Source: Aliarcobacter sp. (GTDB lineage: Bacteria; Campylobacterota; Campylobacteria; Campylobacterales; Arcobacteraceae). From it: a stretch of DNA of 35,739 bases. How positions within the stretch are numbered: position 1 is the first letter of the stretch; every line of letters begins with the position of its first letter. The stretch is taken from the NCBI GenBank assembly GCA_028681275.1, contig JAQUIV010000009.1, forward strand, positions 1 through 35,739, in the 5' to 3' direction. Shown here in pieces: positions 7,576 through 16,034 of the stretch. Position numbers and translations under genes: made by a program. The notes under the pieces are model-generated. The model worked only from the letters and a program-made list of their open reading frames with translations. It was not told the DNA's origin and ran no database searches.

Positions 7576-8763
7576 ATGGCTTATACAAAAGAAGAATTCA
7601 AACAATTAGTAGATGATATTCAATCACAATCATGGTACAAAAATCCAATCGGATTTGGTATTGCAAAAGTAGATAGAGGACAAATTAATAAAGATAAAAT
7701 ATTACAAGCAACTTTCCCTTTAATAAATTGGAATGAAAATTTTGGAAGTGCAGCTGTATTATTAAATGCTTTAAAAGTAGCTGGTGAGAATGTAGATACT
7801 TCAAAATCAGAGTTAGTATGTAAAATTTCAGATGAGTTTTTAACTTCTTGTATTGAAGCTTTTAGACCATTTATTCCTGAAGCAAAAGGTGATGCACATA
7901 AAAATGTTCAAGTTATTTCAACACTTGCATCTTTACCAATTGATTCTGGTTTAACTGCTGATGATTATAGAGTTGTATTTATTTTTGAAGATGTAGCTCC
8001 TGAGTCAACAGAAGCTGTATATTTAAAATTATATGCACTTTCAACTGGAAAAGCAGCTTTAAGAAGCTTAAATTTAACTGGTGCATTTGGTAAATTACAC
8101 AACTGCGCTTGGGTTGGAAATCAACCAATTGAACTTGACTGGTTAAGAGCAAATGAAATCGTATTAAAACTTTCAGGAAAATACCCAACTATTGATATGG
8201 TTGATAAATTCCCAAGATTCTTACAACACATTATCCCTGCTGATAACACAAGAATTTTAGAGACTTCAAAAGTTAGAATGGGAGCTCAATTAGCAGCTGG
8301 AACTACTGTAATGCCAGGAGCTGCTTATATTAACTTCAATGCTGGAACTTTAGGTTCTGTAATGGTTGAGGGAAGAATTTCTTCTTCAGCAGTTGTTGGA
8401 GCTGGATCTGATGTTGGTGGAGGAGCTTCAATTCTTGGAGTTTTATCTGGAACAGATGGAGTACCTGTTACTATTGGAGAAAACACACTTTTAGGTGCAA
8501 ACTCTTGTACAGGAACTGCAATTGGTGATAGTTGTATTTTAGATGCTGGTGTTACAATTCTTCCTGGAACTAAAATAGCATTATCTGATAAAGCAGTTGA
8601 GCAATTAAAAGAGATAAATCCAGGTAAAACTATTACTAATGTTATGAAAGGTAGTGATTTTATTGGAGTAAACGGAGTTCACTTTAGAGTTAACTCTTCA
8701 AATGGTCAAACTATTGCTATGAGAAGTACAAGAGAAGTTAAATTAAACGCTGATTTACACTAA
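7576..8763 (+). CDS. dapD: 2,3,4,5-tetrahydropyridine-2,6-dicarboxylate N-succinyltransferase
   Basis: DapD transfers succinate from succinyl-CoA to tetrahydrodipicolinate in the succinylase route to meso-diaminopimelate and lysine, which feeds peptidoglycan synthesis. The protein is 395 aa, longer than the 274-aa E. coli enzyme because of a large N-terminal domain. The C-terminal part is a left-handed beta-helix of hexapeptide repeats, with diagnostic stretches PGAAYINFNAGTLGS, VEGRISSSAVVGAGSDVGGGASILG and GENTLLGANSCTGTAIGD. It has its own strong ribosome binding site and is followed by a clear terminator, so it is probably a single-gene unit. Confidence 0.94.
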   Translation: MAYTKEEFKQLVDDIQSQSWYKNPIGFGIAKVDRGQINKDKILQATFPLINWNENFGSAAVLLNALKVAGENVDTSKSELVCKISDEFLTSCIEAFRPFIPEAKGDAHKNVQVISTLASLPIDSGLTADDYRVVFIFEDVAPESTEAVYLKLYALSTGKAALRSLNLTGAFGKLHNCAWVGNQPIELDWLRANEIVLKLSGKYPTIDMVDKFPRFLQHIIPADNTRILETSKVRMGAQLAAGTTVMPGAAYINFNAGTLGSVMVEGRISSSAVVGAGSDVGGGASILGVLSGTDGVPVTIGENTLLGANSCTGTAIGDSCILDAGVTILPGTKIALSDKAVEQLKEINPGKTITNVMKGSDFIGVNGVHFRVNSSNGQTIAMRSTREVKLNADLH

Positions 8764-8783
8764 TTAGTTTTTATTTTGATATT

Positions 8784-8818
8784 AAAAGGCAAGGGGTTTA
8801 TTCTTCTTGCCTTTTTTT
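8784..8818 (+). terminator. Rho-independent terminator after dapD
   Basis: A 10-bp stem AAAAGGCAAG / CTTGCCTTTT with a 12-base loop runs directly into a run of seven T. It lies 20 bases after the dapD stop codon. Confidence 0.9.
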
Positions 8819-8854
8819 ATTTAAACTCTAATCAACATATAACCCACATTATCG

Positions 8855-8860
8855 TATAAT
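8855..8860 (+). promoter_or_regulatory. -10 box (TATAAT) for the ABC-F gene
   Basis: A perfect TATAAT lies 40 bases before the ABC-F start, just after the dapD terminator. This makes it the natural promoter of the next gene. No good -35 box is apparent. Confidence 0.55.
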
Positions 8861-8899
8861 CGTAGCCTTAAAAAATAAAAATCACATAAAAGAAAAAAA

Positions 8900-10687
8900 A
8901 TGATAGAACTAGTAAACATATCAAAAAGTTATCCAACAAACGAGCTTTATAGCAATTTAGATTTAAGATTAAATGCTGGAAATAAAGTTGGACTTGTAGG
9001 AAGAAATGGAAGTGGAAAATCAACACTTTTTAAATTAATTTTAGGGGAAGAACAGCCAGATGGTGGTGAAATTGCACTTCCTAAAAATTATAAAATTGGT
9101 GCTTTAAAGCAATATTTTGACTTTACAGAAAAAACTTTAATAGAAGAAACAGCTTTAGCTTTAGGTGAAGATGATAAATATAACATCTATAAAGCTGAAA
9201 AAATTTTATTTGGACTTGGATTTTCTCAAGAAGATTTAGAAAAAGCTCCAAAAGAGTTTTCAGGTGGTTATCAAATTAGAATTAACTTAGCAAAACTTCT
9301 TTTAACAGAACCAAATATGTTATTACTAGATGAGCCTACAAACTACTTGGATATTTTATCTATTAGATGGCTAAAAGCCTTTTTAAAATCTTTTGAGGGT
9401 GAAGTAATTCTAATCACTCATGATAGAGATTTTATGGATAGTGTTTGTACTCACACAATGGGAATTATTAGAAAAAGTGCGTTTATGATTCAAGGAAGCA
9501 CACATAAATTTTATGAATTATTAGCAAACAATGAAGAGCATTATGAAAAACAAAAAATAGCTCAAGAGAAAAAAATCAAAGAACTTGAAGAGTTTATTGC
9601 AAAAAATAAAGCAAGAGCAGCAACTGCAAATCTAGCTCAATCAAAAGTAAAAATCCTTGAAAAAATGGAAGTTATGGATGATTTACAATATGATGCAAAT
9701 CTTGATTTTGATTTTAATTTTAAAGAAACAGCAGCTAAATTTTTACTTGAAGTAAAAGATGTAAGTTTTGGATATACACCTGAAAATATATTATTTAAAG
9801 ATATCTCTTTTGCATTAAGTAAAGGTGAAACTTTAGGAATCATTGGGAAAAATGGTAAAGGTAAATCAACTTTACTAAATGTAATTGCAGGGGAATTAAA
9901 AGCTTTAACTGGAACTATTGATTATCATACAAGTACAGTTTTTGGACACTTTGGGCAAACAAATATTTCTCACTTAAACAAAAATAATACAATTATGGAT
10001 GAAATTCATTCTACAAATGTAAAACTTCCAGAATCAACTATTAGAGGAATTGCTGGGTTGATGATGTTTAGTGGTGATAATGCTAAAAAGAAAATCTCAC
10101 TTCTTTCAGGAGGAGAAAAAAGTAGGGTAATGCTTGGAAAAATCATAGCAAAAGATGTAAATTTACTTTTCCTAGATGAGCCTACAAATCACCTTGATAT
10201 GGATTCAATTGATGCACTTACAAATGCAATAAAAGCTTTCCCTGGTTCTTGTATTATTGTAACGCACAGTGAAGATTTATTAAGAGCTGTTTGTGATAGA
10301 TTAATTGTATTTACAAACGATGGAGCTGATTATTTTAATGGAACTTATGATGAATTTTTAGAAAAAATTGGTTGGGATGAAGATGAAACTGTTGAAAAGA
10401 AAAAAGTTGAAAAACCAAAAGTAAACAAAAAAGAGAGCAAAAAACTAAGAGCTGCAATTGTTGCAGAAAAATCTAAAGCCACTGCACCAATTAAAAAACA
10501 GATGCAAGAAATTGAAGAACAAATGGAAAAACTTGAAGATGCTCTTGAAGATGCAAGGGTAAAACTATCAAGAGATATTCCAAAAATTGAAAAAGAGATA
10601 GAAGATAAATTTGCTTTATTAGAAGAACTTCAAATTAAACTTGATGTTATGAATAAAGAGTTTGAAATAAGAATGAGTGAGGTTTAA
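8900..10687 (+). CDS. ABC-F family ATP-binding protein
   Basis: A soluble twin-ATPase without membrane segments. ABC-F proteins act on the ribosome, as translation factors or in antibiotic protection. First cassette: Walker A GRNGSGKST near residue 35, signature FSGGYQIRINLAK, Walker B LLLLDEPTNYLD. Second cassette: GKNGKGKST, LSGGEKSRVMLGK, LLFLDEPTNHLD. The linker between cassettes (KKIKELEEFIAKNKARAATANLAQSK) is the helical hairpin typical of the group. The C-terminus is a lysine/glutamate-rich coiled coil. All catalytic motifs are intact. At 595 aa it resembles housekeeping Uup/YbiT-type members, but I cannot assign a subfamily with confidence. Its 3' end overlaps the convergent gene by 4 bases. 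Confidence 0.93.
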   Translation: MIELVNISKSYPTNELYSNLDLRLNAGNKVGLVGRNGSGKSTLFKLILGEEQPDGGEIALPKNYKIGALKQYFDFTEKTLIEETALALGEDDKYNIYKAEKILFGLGFSQEDLEKAPKEFSGGYQIRINLAKLLLTEPNMLLLDEPTNYLDILSIRWLKAFLKSFEGEVILITHDRDFMDSVCTHTMGIIRKSAFMIQGSTHKFYELLANNEEHYEKQKIAQEKKIKELEEFIAKNKARAATANLAQSKVKILEKMEVMDDLQYDANLDFDFNFKETAAKFLLEVKDVSFGYTPENILFKDISFALSKGETLGIIGKNGKGKSTLLNVIAGELKALTGTIDYHTSTVFGHFGQTNISHLNKNNTIMDEIHSTNVKLPESTIRGIAGLMMFSGDNAKKKISLLSGGEKSRVMLGKIIAKDVNLLFLDEPTNHLDMDSIDALTNAIKAFPGSCIIVTHSEDLLRAVCDRLIVFTNDGADYFNGTYDEFLEKIGWDEDETVEKKKVEKPKVNKKESKKLRAAIVAEKSKATAPIKKQMQEIEEQMEKLEDALEDARVKLSRDIPKIEKEIEDKFALLEELQIKLDVMNKEFEIRMSEV

Positions 10688-11559
10688 GCTAATAATAGCT
10701 TAAAGCTCTTTGGCGTAAATAGTCGAAGAGTTTCACTTTTTTGTGATTTTAACTCACTTGAAAACCCATTTTTACTAAATATTACAAAATAATCAACATT
10801 TAAACCAATTGCATTACAATCTTCTTTTAGTTTATTTAATTCATTTTTTTTGATTTTTGAGTTTATATATTTACAATTTCCAGCAATAATTTTTCCAGAA
10901 GTTGTTTTAGCAACAAGGTCTATTTCCCTTTTTTCATCCCAATATTTTCCAAACTGTTTTATAGAATCTTCTTCAAATAAATCTCTAATAAATTCCATAG
11001 ATAACTCTTCAAAAACAAAGTTTCCAAATTCAGCCTCTTTATTTTCAAAAAGGGTATAAAACTCTTTGTAGTTTTTCTCTTTTATACCTTTATAAATAGG
11101 AGAAACAAAAGCAAACCAAAATCTTAAAAATGGAGTTGTAAAAAGAAGTTTTCTAGCAACTTTATCATCACCTCTTTTATTTGCTAAATGATGTTGTGAA
11201 GATTCTATTTCAATAATTCCTCTATCAATAAGATTTTCAACACATCTTGAACCCTCTTCAAAACTAACAAATGCTCTTTTAAATGATGAATTTGTTCTTC
11301 TATCACCTTGCGCAACACCTGTTAAAATAGCATGATCAACTTTATAACCACCAGTTAAACTATGTATTTCATTTCTTAATTGCAAATAATTATCTAAAAT
11401 ATGTTTTTCTATTAGTTCAAGTAGAGGTTTTGTTGTATCTATTTTTATGTTTAAACCACCAAATACAATAAAGTATTTAACAGCTAATTCCATATCTTCT
11501 ATTTTGTTTTCTTTACAAAAAATTCTAAATTGATTTTTTGTTGATTGGTCTAGTAAAAT
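10684..11559 (-). CDS. DUF234/PD-(D/E)XK nuclease-like protein (apparent ATT or ATC start)
   Basis: The protein resembles the C-terminal DUF234 module normally fused to archaeal-type AAA ATPases, here without the ATPase. A winged-helix-like region lies in the first half (LTGVAQGDRRTNSSFKRAFVSFEEGSRCVENLIDRGIIEI). The second half has KYWDEKREIDLVA....GKIIAGNCKY, a pattern close to a PD-(D/E)XK nuclease core, although the final E-x-K is replaced by N-C-K. The ORF track starts at ATG 11493, which has no good ribosome site. The frame is open upstream and reads ILLDQSTKNQFRIFCKENKIED, ending at AAGGA (11573-11569) placed 6 bases before ATC 11562 and 9 before ATT 11559. Function is unknown. Confidence 0.72.
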   Translation of the reverse strand: MLLDQSTKNQFRIFCKENKIEDMELAVKYFIVFGGLNIKIDTTKPLLELIEKHILDNYLQLRNEIHSLTGGYKVDHAILTGVAQGDRRTNSSFKRAFVSFEEGSRCVENLIDRGIIEIESSQHHLANKRGDDKVARKLLFTTPFLRFWFAFVSPIYKGIKEKNYKEFYTLFENKEAEFGNFVFEELSMEFIRDLFEEDSIKQFGKYWDEKREIDLVAKTTSGKIIAGNCKYINSKIKKNELNKLKEDCNAIGLNVDYFVIFSKNGFSSELKSQKSETLRLFTPKSFKLLLA

Positions 11560-11571
11560 GATGGTATATCC

Positions 11572-12024
11572 TTAGTTTTTATTATATTTTTGCAAAAAAG
11601 CATTAAATGAATTTGCAAACTGTTGAGCATCTTTTTGACTAAAAGGTGCTGGACCTTTAGTCATTTCGCCACTATCTCTTATCTCTTGCATAAGATTTCT
11701 AATTGCTAGATATTGTTTTATATTATCTTTTGTGTACATAGCCCCTCTATGGTCAATTGCATGGGCATTTTTTTCAATAGTTCTATCTGCAAGAGGAATA
11801 TCTGCTGTAATTACCAAATCATTTTCTTCTAACATTTCAACTATTTTATCATCAGCTTCATCAGCACCTTGGTCAACAATTATATATTTTATATAATTAG
11901 AAGTGCCTATATTTATCTTTTTATTTGCAACTACAATTGTATCTATTTTTTGTTTTTCTATTGCCCTTAAAATTATAACTTTTAATAAATTTGGAAAAGC
12001 ATCTCCATCAATAAATAATCTCAT
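11572..12024 (-). CDS. YaiI/YqxD family protein (DUF188)
   Basis: A conserved 150-aa protein of the YaiI/YqxD family, which has a PIN-like (possibly nuclease) fold and no established role. Family hallmarks are the start MRLFIDGDAFPN, the VDQGADEADDKIV stretch, VITADIPLADRTIEK and the HRGAMYTKDNI segment. The ring of aspartates (GDA, ADEADD, TADIPLAD) could bind a metal. It overlaps the EnvC-like gene by one base at its 5' end, and its stop codon overlaps the ribosome binding site of the DUF234-type gene. It is thus in the middle of a minus-strand transcription unit. Confidence 0.9.
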   Translation of the reverse strand: MRLFIDGDAFPNLLKVIILRAIEKQKIDTIVVANKKINIGTSNYIKYIIVDQGADEADDKIVEMLEENDLVITADIPLADRTIEKNAHAIDHRGAMYTKDNIKQYLAIRNLMQEIRDSGEMTKGPAPFSQKDAQQFANSFNAFLQKYNKN

Positions 12025-13373
12025 TAGATTTTAAATAAATCTTTTGGGTCAATATGAGCAGAATCTTTTGTAGCTTGGAACATTAAAGTATTGTTAACAC
12101 GACCTACAACATAACCTTGTTGTATCCATTTTCCTACAACTAAAGTAGGAGAGATTTCATCTAAATGAGAATAAATTGTATGTAAACCATTTTCATGTTG
12201 AATAATAACAACATTATCAAGCATTCCAGCATTCTTTTTTGCATAAACAACTTTTCCATTTAAAACAGAAACAACTTTTGCTTTATTTTCTTCACTTTTT
12301 AAAACAATAGATTCATTAAACAATTTAATTTTATAAACAGGGTCATAATATGTTCCAAAATTCTTAACTACTTTAAATGATTTTAGGGGTGAAATAGTTT
12401 TTTCACCTTTATATTTTATTATAGTAACTCCATCTGTTGAAGAACCAATTTTTTTTACATCAAGATTTAGATTTTTTGCATATTTTTGATTTCTTACATC
12501 AGCTGTTTGAACTTCATCTTGTGGTGAAGAATCATCAACAACATCTTCTCTTATTGCATCACTATTATTAGGCATGGCTCTTTTTTGAGATAAAAGAGCT
12601 TGTAGTTTTTTTCTTTTTTCTTCTTCTGCTGCTGCAACTGCTGCTTCAGCTTTTTTTGCTTCTTCTTGTTTTAGAATATTTAGTTCAGAAAGAAGATTTT
12701 TTAATGATTCTTGTTCTTTTGCAACTTTATTTAACTCTTCTTGATAAGATTTATGTTGTTGTTCTAAACTAGCAAGTGAACTTGAATGTTTTTCTTTTAA
12801 AACAGTTAATTTATCTTTTGTTTTTTGTCTATCATCAATATAAGAAGATATTTTGTCTATATCTTTTTGATTGTTTTTTGTATTTGCAGATAAACTACTA
12901 TAACTTGTATTTAATTTTAAAACTTTGTCTTTTGAATGTTGAGATAATAAAGTATAAATTTCACTATCTATTAACTCTTGTAAACTATCTTCAGATACCA
13001 ATTTCACAGCAATTGAAATAGAAAACTCTTCAATGATAGTATCTACAATTTGTTCTTCACTACTAGTTTTTTCTCTTATTAATTCAGATGATTTTGATTT
13101 AAGGTCATCTAACTTACCTTTAGCTTCTTCTAAAAGTTTTTGATGTTCATCAATATCTGAATTTATCTGTTTTATCTCTTTTTCTATATTAGTGATATTT
13201 GTATTTTGACTCTCAATTTGTTCAGCTAACTCTTTTATTTTTAAAGAGGTACTATCTCTTTTATCACTACTTGAATCAAGTTTTTCTTTATTTGTTTGTA
13301 TTTTTTGATCAATATTAGAAGCAGCAAAAATAGCACTTATAAATACTATTAATAAAAAAACTATTTTAGTCAT
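12024..13373 (-). CDS. EnvC-like murein hydrolase activator (degenerate M23/LytM domain)
   Basis: A 449-aa exported protein: signal peptide (KIVFLLIVFISAIFAAS), a long coiled coil to about residue 260, then a C-terminal LytM/M23 domain. EnvC-type proteins activate periplasmic amidases at the septum when FtsEX gives the signal. The LytM zinc ligands are missing here: the HxGxD position reads LFNESIVL and the HLHFE position reads TLMFQ, while the middle His of YSHL is kept. The domain is therefore expected to be a non-enzymatic activator, as in E. coli EnvC. It lies directly after ftsX, overlapping it by 8 bases, which strongly supports the FtsEX partnership. Confidence 0.87.
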   Translation of the reverse strand: MTKIVFLLIVFISAIFAASNIDQKIQTNKEKLDSSSDKRDSTSLKIKELAEQIESQNTNITNIEKEIKQINSDIDEHQKLLEEAKGKLDDLKSKSSELIREKTSSEEQIVDTIIEEFSISIAVKLVSEDSLQELIDSEIYTLLSQHSKDKVLKLNTSYSSLSANTKNNQKDIDKISSYIDDRQKTKDKLTVLKEKHSSSLASLEQQHKSYQEELNKVAKEQESLKNLLSELNILKQEEAKKAEAAVAAAEEEKRKKLQALLSQKRAMPNNSDAIREDVVDDSSPQDEVQTADVRNQKYAKNLNLDVKKIGSSTDGVTIIKYKGEKTISPLKSFKVVKNFGTYYDPVYKIKLFNESIVLKSEENKAKVVSVLNGKVVYAKKNAGMLDNVVIIQHENGLHTIYSHLDEISPTLVVGKWIQQGYVVGRVNNTLMFQATKDSAHIDPKDLFKI

Positions 13374-14184
13374 TAGTTATCTTATATTTTAGTAATACAC
13401 CAAATATTGTAAATGTAGAAATACTAAATGATAATAAAAATATTTTTACTAATTCAATAAATATATTTATATCAATATCTACTATTTCGTGTAATTCTAT
13501 TGGAAATAACACCGTCATATTATTTGAAACATAATATAAAAATGCAGCCGAAATTAAAAAGGATAACAACGAACTTAATAATGCATAATTTAATATTGAT
13601 GAAGCACTATATAAAATAGAAGCACCATGTAGCCTTAAAATAGATATTTTAACACTATGTTCATGGAACCAAAGTTTTATTTGTTTTGCAATAATAATTA
13701 CTGCAAAAATTGTAATAATAAAAAATAAAATAAATGAAACACTATTTAATAAAACTAAAAGTAAATATATTTGATTATGATTTTTATAAAAAACTTCAAC
13801 TTTTTTTACATTTTTATTTTGTAATAAAGTTTGTTTAATATCGTCCAATTCACTAGTTGTTGGAAAAATTTCTAAATAAATTTGATAAAAATTTGGAAGT
13901 TTTTGCTTTAATAATTCAATAGAAGTCTCTGATAAATTAGATTGAATAGTTGAAATAATTTTATCATTTGGTAAATTCTGTATTTTTTCTACTTTAATAC
14001 CAGCTAATTCTTTAATTGCATCTTTTTCTAATGGAGTAGTTGTAACTATAATTATAGAATAATCCCTTGAGATCTTTGATTTATAATTATCAACAACATT
14101 ATCTATTAATAAAAATATAGAAAATGTAATTAACATTGAAAGTAAAGGAATTAAAAAAGCAAACAAATTCTTAAGAAACTTCAT
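13366..14184 (-). CDS. ftsX: Cell division protein FtsX
   Basis: FtsX is the membrane half of the FtsEX ABC complex that controls septal cell-wall hydrolysis. The ORF track starts at a TTG (14202), but MKFLKNLFAFLIPLLSML at ATG 14184, with GGA 7-8 bases upstream, is the more natural start (272 aa). One transmembrane helix is near the N-terminus, followed by an extracytoplasmic domain to about residue 145. Three more helices follow (SVSFILFFIITIFAVIIIAKQ; YALLSSLLSFLISAAFLYYV; IFLLSFSISTFTIFGVLL), the normal FtsX layout. It overlaps ftsE at its start and the envC-like gene at its end. Confidence 0.88.
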   Translation of the reverse strand: MKFLKNLFAFLIPLLSMLITFSIFLLIDNVVDNYKSKISRDYSIIIVTTTPLEKDAIKELAGIKVEKIQNLPNDKIISTIQSNLSETSIELLKQKLPNFYQIYLEIFPTTSELDDIKQTLLQNKNVKKVEVFYKNHNQIYLLLVLLNSVSFILFFIITIFAVIIIAKQIKLWFHEHSVKISILRLHGASILYSASSILNYALLSSLLSFLISAAFLYYVSNNMTVLFPIELHEIVDIDINIFIELVKIFLLSFSISTFTIFGVLLKYKITND

Positions 14185-14833
14185 AAATAATTCCATCCTC
14201 AATAGATAATTGTCTAAATTTAATTCCTAGATTTTTTGGAACTCTGTGTGTTACAACAACAATAGTAATTCCTAATTGTTCATTTGCACCTTTTAATAAG
14301 TTCCATACAACTTCAGCTGAAAAATCATCAAGATTTCCTGTTGGTTCATCTGCTATTATTATTTTTGGATTATGAGCTAGTGCCCTTGCTACCGCAACCC
14401 TTTGTTGCTCACCACCACTTAACTCATTTGGATAATAACCAGCTCTATGAGAAAGTCTTACATGAGCTAACAATTTATTTGCTTGGTCTTTTGAAATTTC
14501 ATCAGAATAACCATTTATTTTAAGTGGAATCATAATATTTTCTTCGATAGTAAACTCATTTATTAGTTTATAATCTTGAAAAATAATACCAATATCTTTT
14601 CTTAAAACTCTTAATTTTTTACCTCTTATTCCAAAAACTTCTTGATTCTCTATCTTCAAACTACCATGTTTTAGAGGAATATCTCCATAAAATGATTTTA
14701 AAAGTGTTGATTTCCCACTTCCAGAATTTCCACCTATAAAAATAAATTCTTTAGGTTTTATAGAAAAATTCCCTTTTTTAATAACATATTTATTGTCATC
14801 ATATGAAAGATAAATATTTTTTGCTTCTATCAT
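14171..14833 (-). CDS. ftsE: Cell division ATP-binding protein FtsE
   Basis: Cytoplasmic ATPase of the FtsEX complex. Walker A GGNSGSGKST, Q-loop IFQDYKLI, ABC signature LSGGEQQRVAVARAL and Walker B IIIADEPTGNLDD are all present in 220 aa. The size and the ATPase style (IGIIFQDYKLINEFTIEENI) are typical of FtsE. It sits between trmB and ftsX with short overlaps on both sides (4 and about 14 bases), so the group is one transcription unit. Confidence 0.93.
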   Translation of the reverse strand: MIEAKNIYLSYDDNKYVIKKGNFSIKPKEFIFIGGNSGSGKSTLLKSFYGDIPLKHGSLKIENQEVFGIRGKKLRVLRKDIGIIFQDYKLINEFTIEENIMIPLKINGYSDEISKDQANKLLAHVRLSHRAGYYPNELSGGEQQRVAVARALAHNPKIIIADEPTGNLDDFSAEVVWNLLKGANEQLGITIVVVTHRVPKNLGIKFRQLSIEDGIIYEVS

Positions 14834-16023
14834 TTACTTAAAATCTCTTTTAATTTTTCATGTGCATTTATATTTGAACTTGTAGGAAGTGGATTTCCTT
14901 GGTAATAAGAAACATTTCCTTCATTAACATAAATATATTTTGTAACAGGTCTATCAAAATTTCCCATTGTTATTTTTATAAGTCCTGAATTATCTCTATT
15001 TTCAATAGTATAAAGTTCTTCTACATGTATAAAATAGTTTTTTTCAATCAATGATTTTGTTGGAATGTCTTTTAATATTTTATTAAAATCTATTTTAAAA
15101 TCAAAAGAAAAATCAAAATTCAAGTTAATATTTTCATCAATATTAAAAGCTTCTAATACAACATCATAAATATTTTTACCTTGTTTTTTCCATCTATCTT
15201 CATATTTACTTGATACTGCTAAATCTTTATTAATATCAATTGTAATTCTTCCTTTTGGAAGATTTGTTAAAACTTCTGTACAAAAATCAAAATATTTTCT
15301 ACTATCAGTTCTAAGCTCTAAAGTTCCACCAACTTTTAAAACTCTTAGCGCTTCATTTACAAACTCATTTGAATAAATTCTTCTATGTGGTTTTTTGTCC
15401 CAAGGAACAGGGAAATGCACAAATATTTTTCCAACTTTATTTGATTCAATAAATTCCATAAAAAGTCTTGCATCATAATTTACAACTAAAACATTTGTAA
15501 TATTCTGAATTTCTAGTTGTTTTAATAGTTGTTCAATTGATGGATAATGAATTTCAAGACCGATAAACTGGATATGTGGATTTTCTTTCGCTTGGTGTAA
15601 AAGATGTCTTCCACTTCCAAAACCAATTTCTATTTGAATCTCTTTATCTGTATTAAATTCATCTACAAAATAGTTAATATCTTTTAGATATTTATTTATT
15701 ATCTCTTCTTTTTGTTTTAAATTATTTGTATTTGAAAATAAAACATTTGCATCATTTAAATTTACATAGGCATTTAACGCATTTTTTACCAAAGTAACAG
15801 GTGATATTCTAGTTACTTTATCAGCTTTAATCATAAAATCATCATTTTTAGGTTTTAGTGATAATAAAAACTCTTTATTTTCATGCTCTAAAGCAATTCT
15901 ATATTCAGTTTTTCTAGTTTTTTGCGTAAAGTTGTATGATTTTGCAATAAACTTAAAATCTACTCCATCTTTTTGTGATGGAGTTGTAATTAAATCTTTT
16001 TTTTCAAATACTATATGTGGCAT
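14830..16023 (-). CDS. trmB: tRNA (guanine-N7-)-methyltransferase TrmB, long form
   Basis: TrmB uses S-adenosylmethionine to make m7G46 in tRNA. The catalytic core is in the middle of the protein: IGFGSGRHLLHQAKENP (SAM binding), IGLEIHYPSIEQLL, then KIFVHFPVPWDKKPHRRI, which replaces the usual 'FPDPWpKkrH'. At 397 aa it is much longer than the 239-aa E. coli enzyme. It carries about 110 extra residues at the N-terminus and about 90 at the C-terminus, an architecture I associate with Campylobacterota TrmB. It ends in a 4-base overlap with ftsE. The role of the added domains is unknown. Confidence 0.92.
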   Translation of the reverse strand: MPHIVFEKKDLITTPSQKDGVDFKFIAKSYNFTQKTRKTEYRIALEHENKEFLLSLKPKNDDFMIKADKVTRISPVTLVKNALNAYVNLNDANVLFSNTNNLKQKEEIINKYLKDINYFVDEFNTDKEIQIEIGFGSGRHLLHQAKENPHIQFIGLEIHYPSIEQLLKQLEIQNITNVLVVNYDARLFMEFIESNKVGKIFVHFPVPWDKKPHRRIYSNEFVNEALRVLKVGGTLELRTDSRKYFDFCTEVLTNLPKGRITIDINKDLAVSSKYEDRWKKQGKNIYDVVLEAFNIDENINLNFDFSFDFKIDFNKILKDIPTKSLIEKNYFIHVEELYTIENRDNSGLIKITMGNFDRPVTKYIYVNEGNVSYYQGNPLPTSSNINAHEKLKEILSK

Positions 16024-16034
16024 TTATCTTCTTA

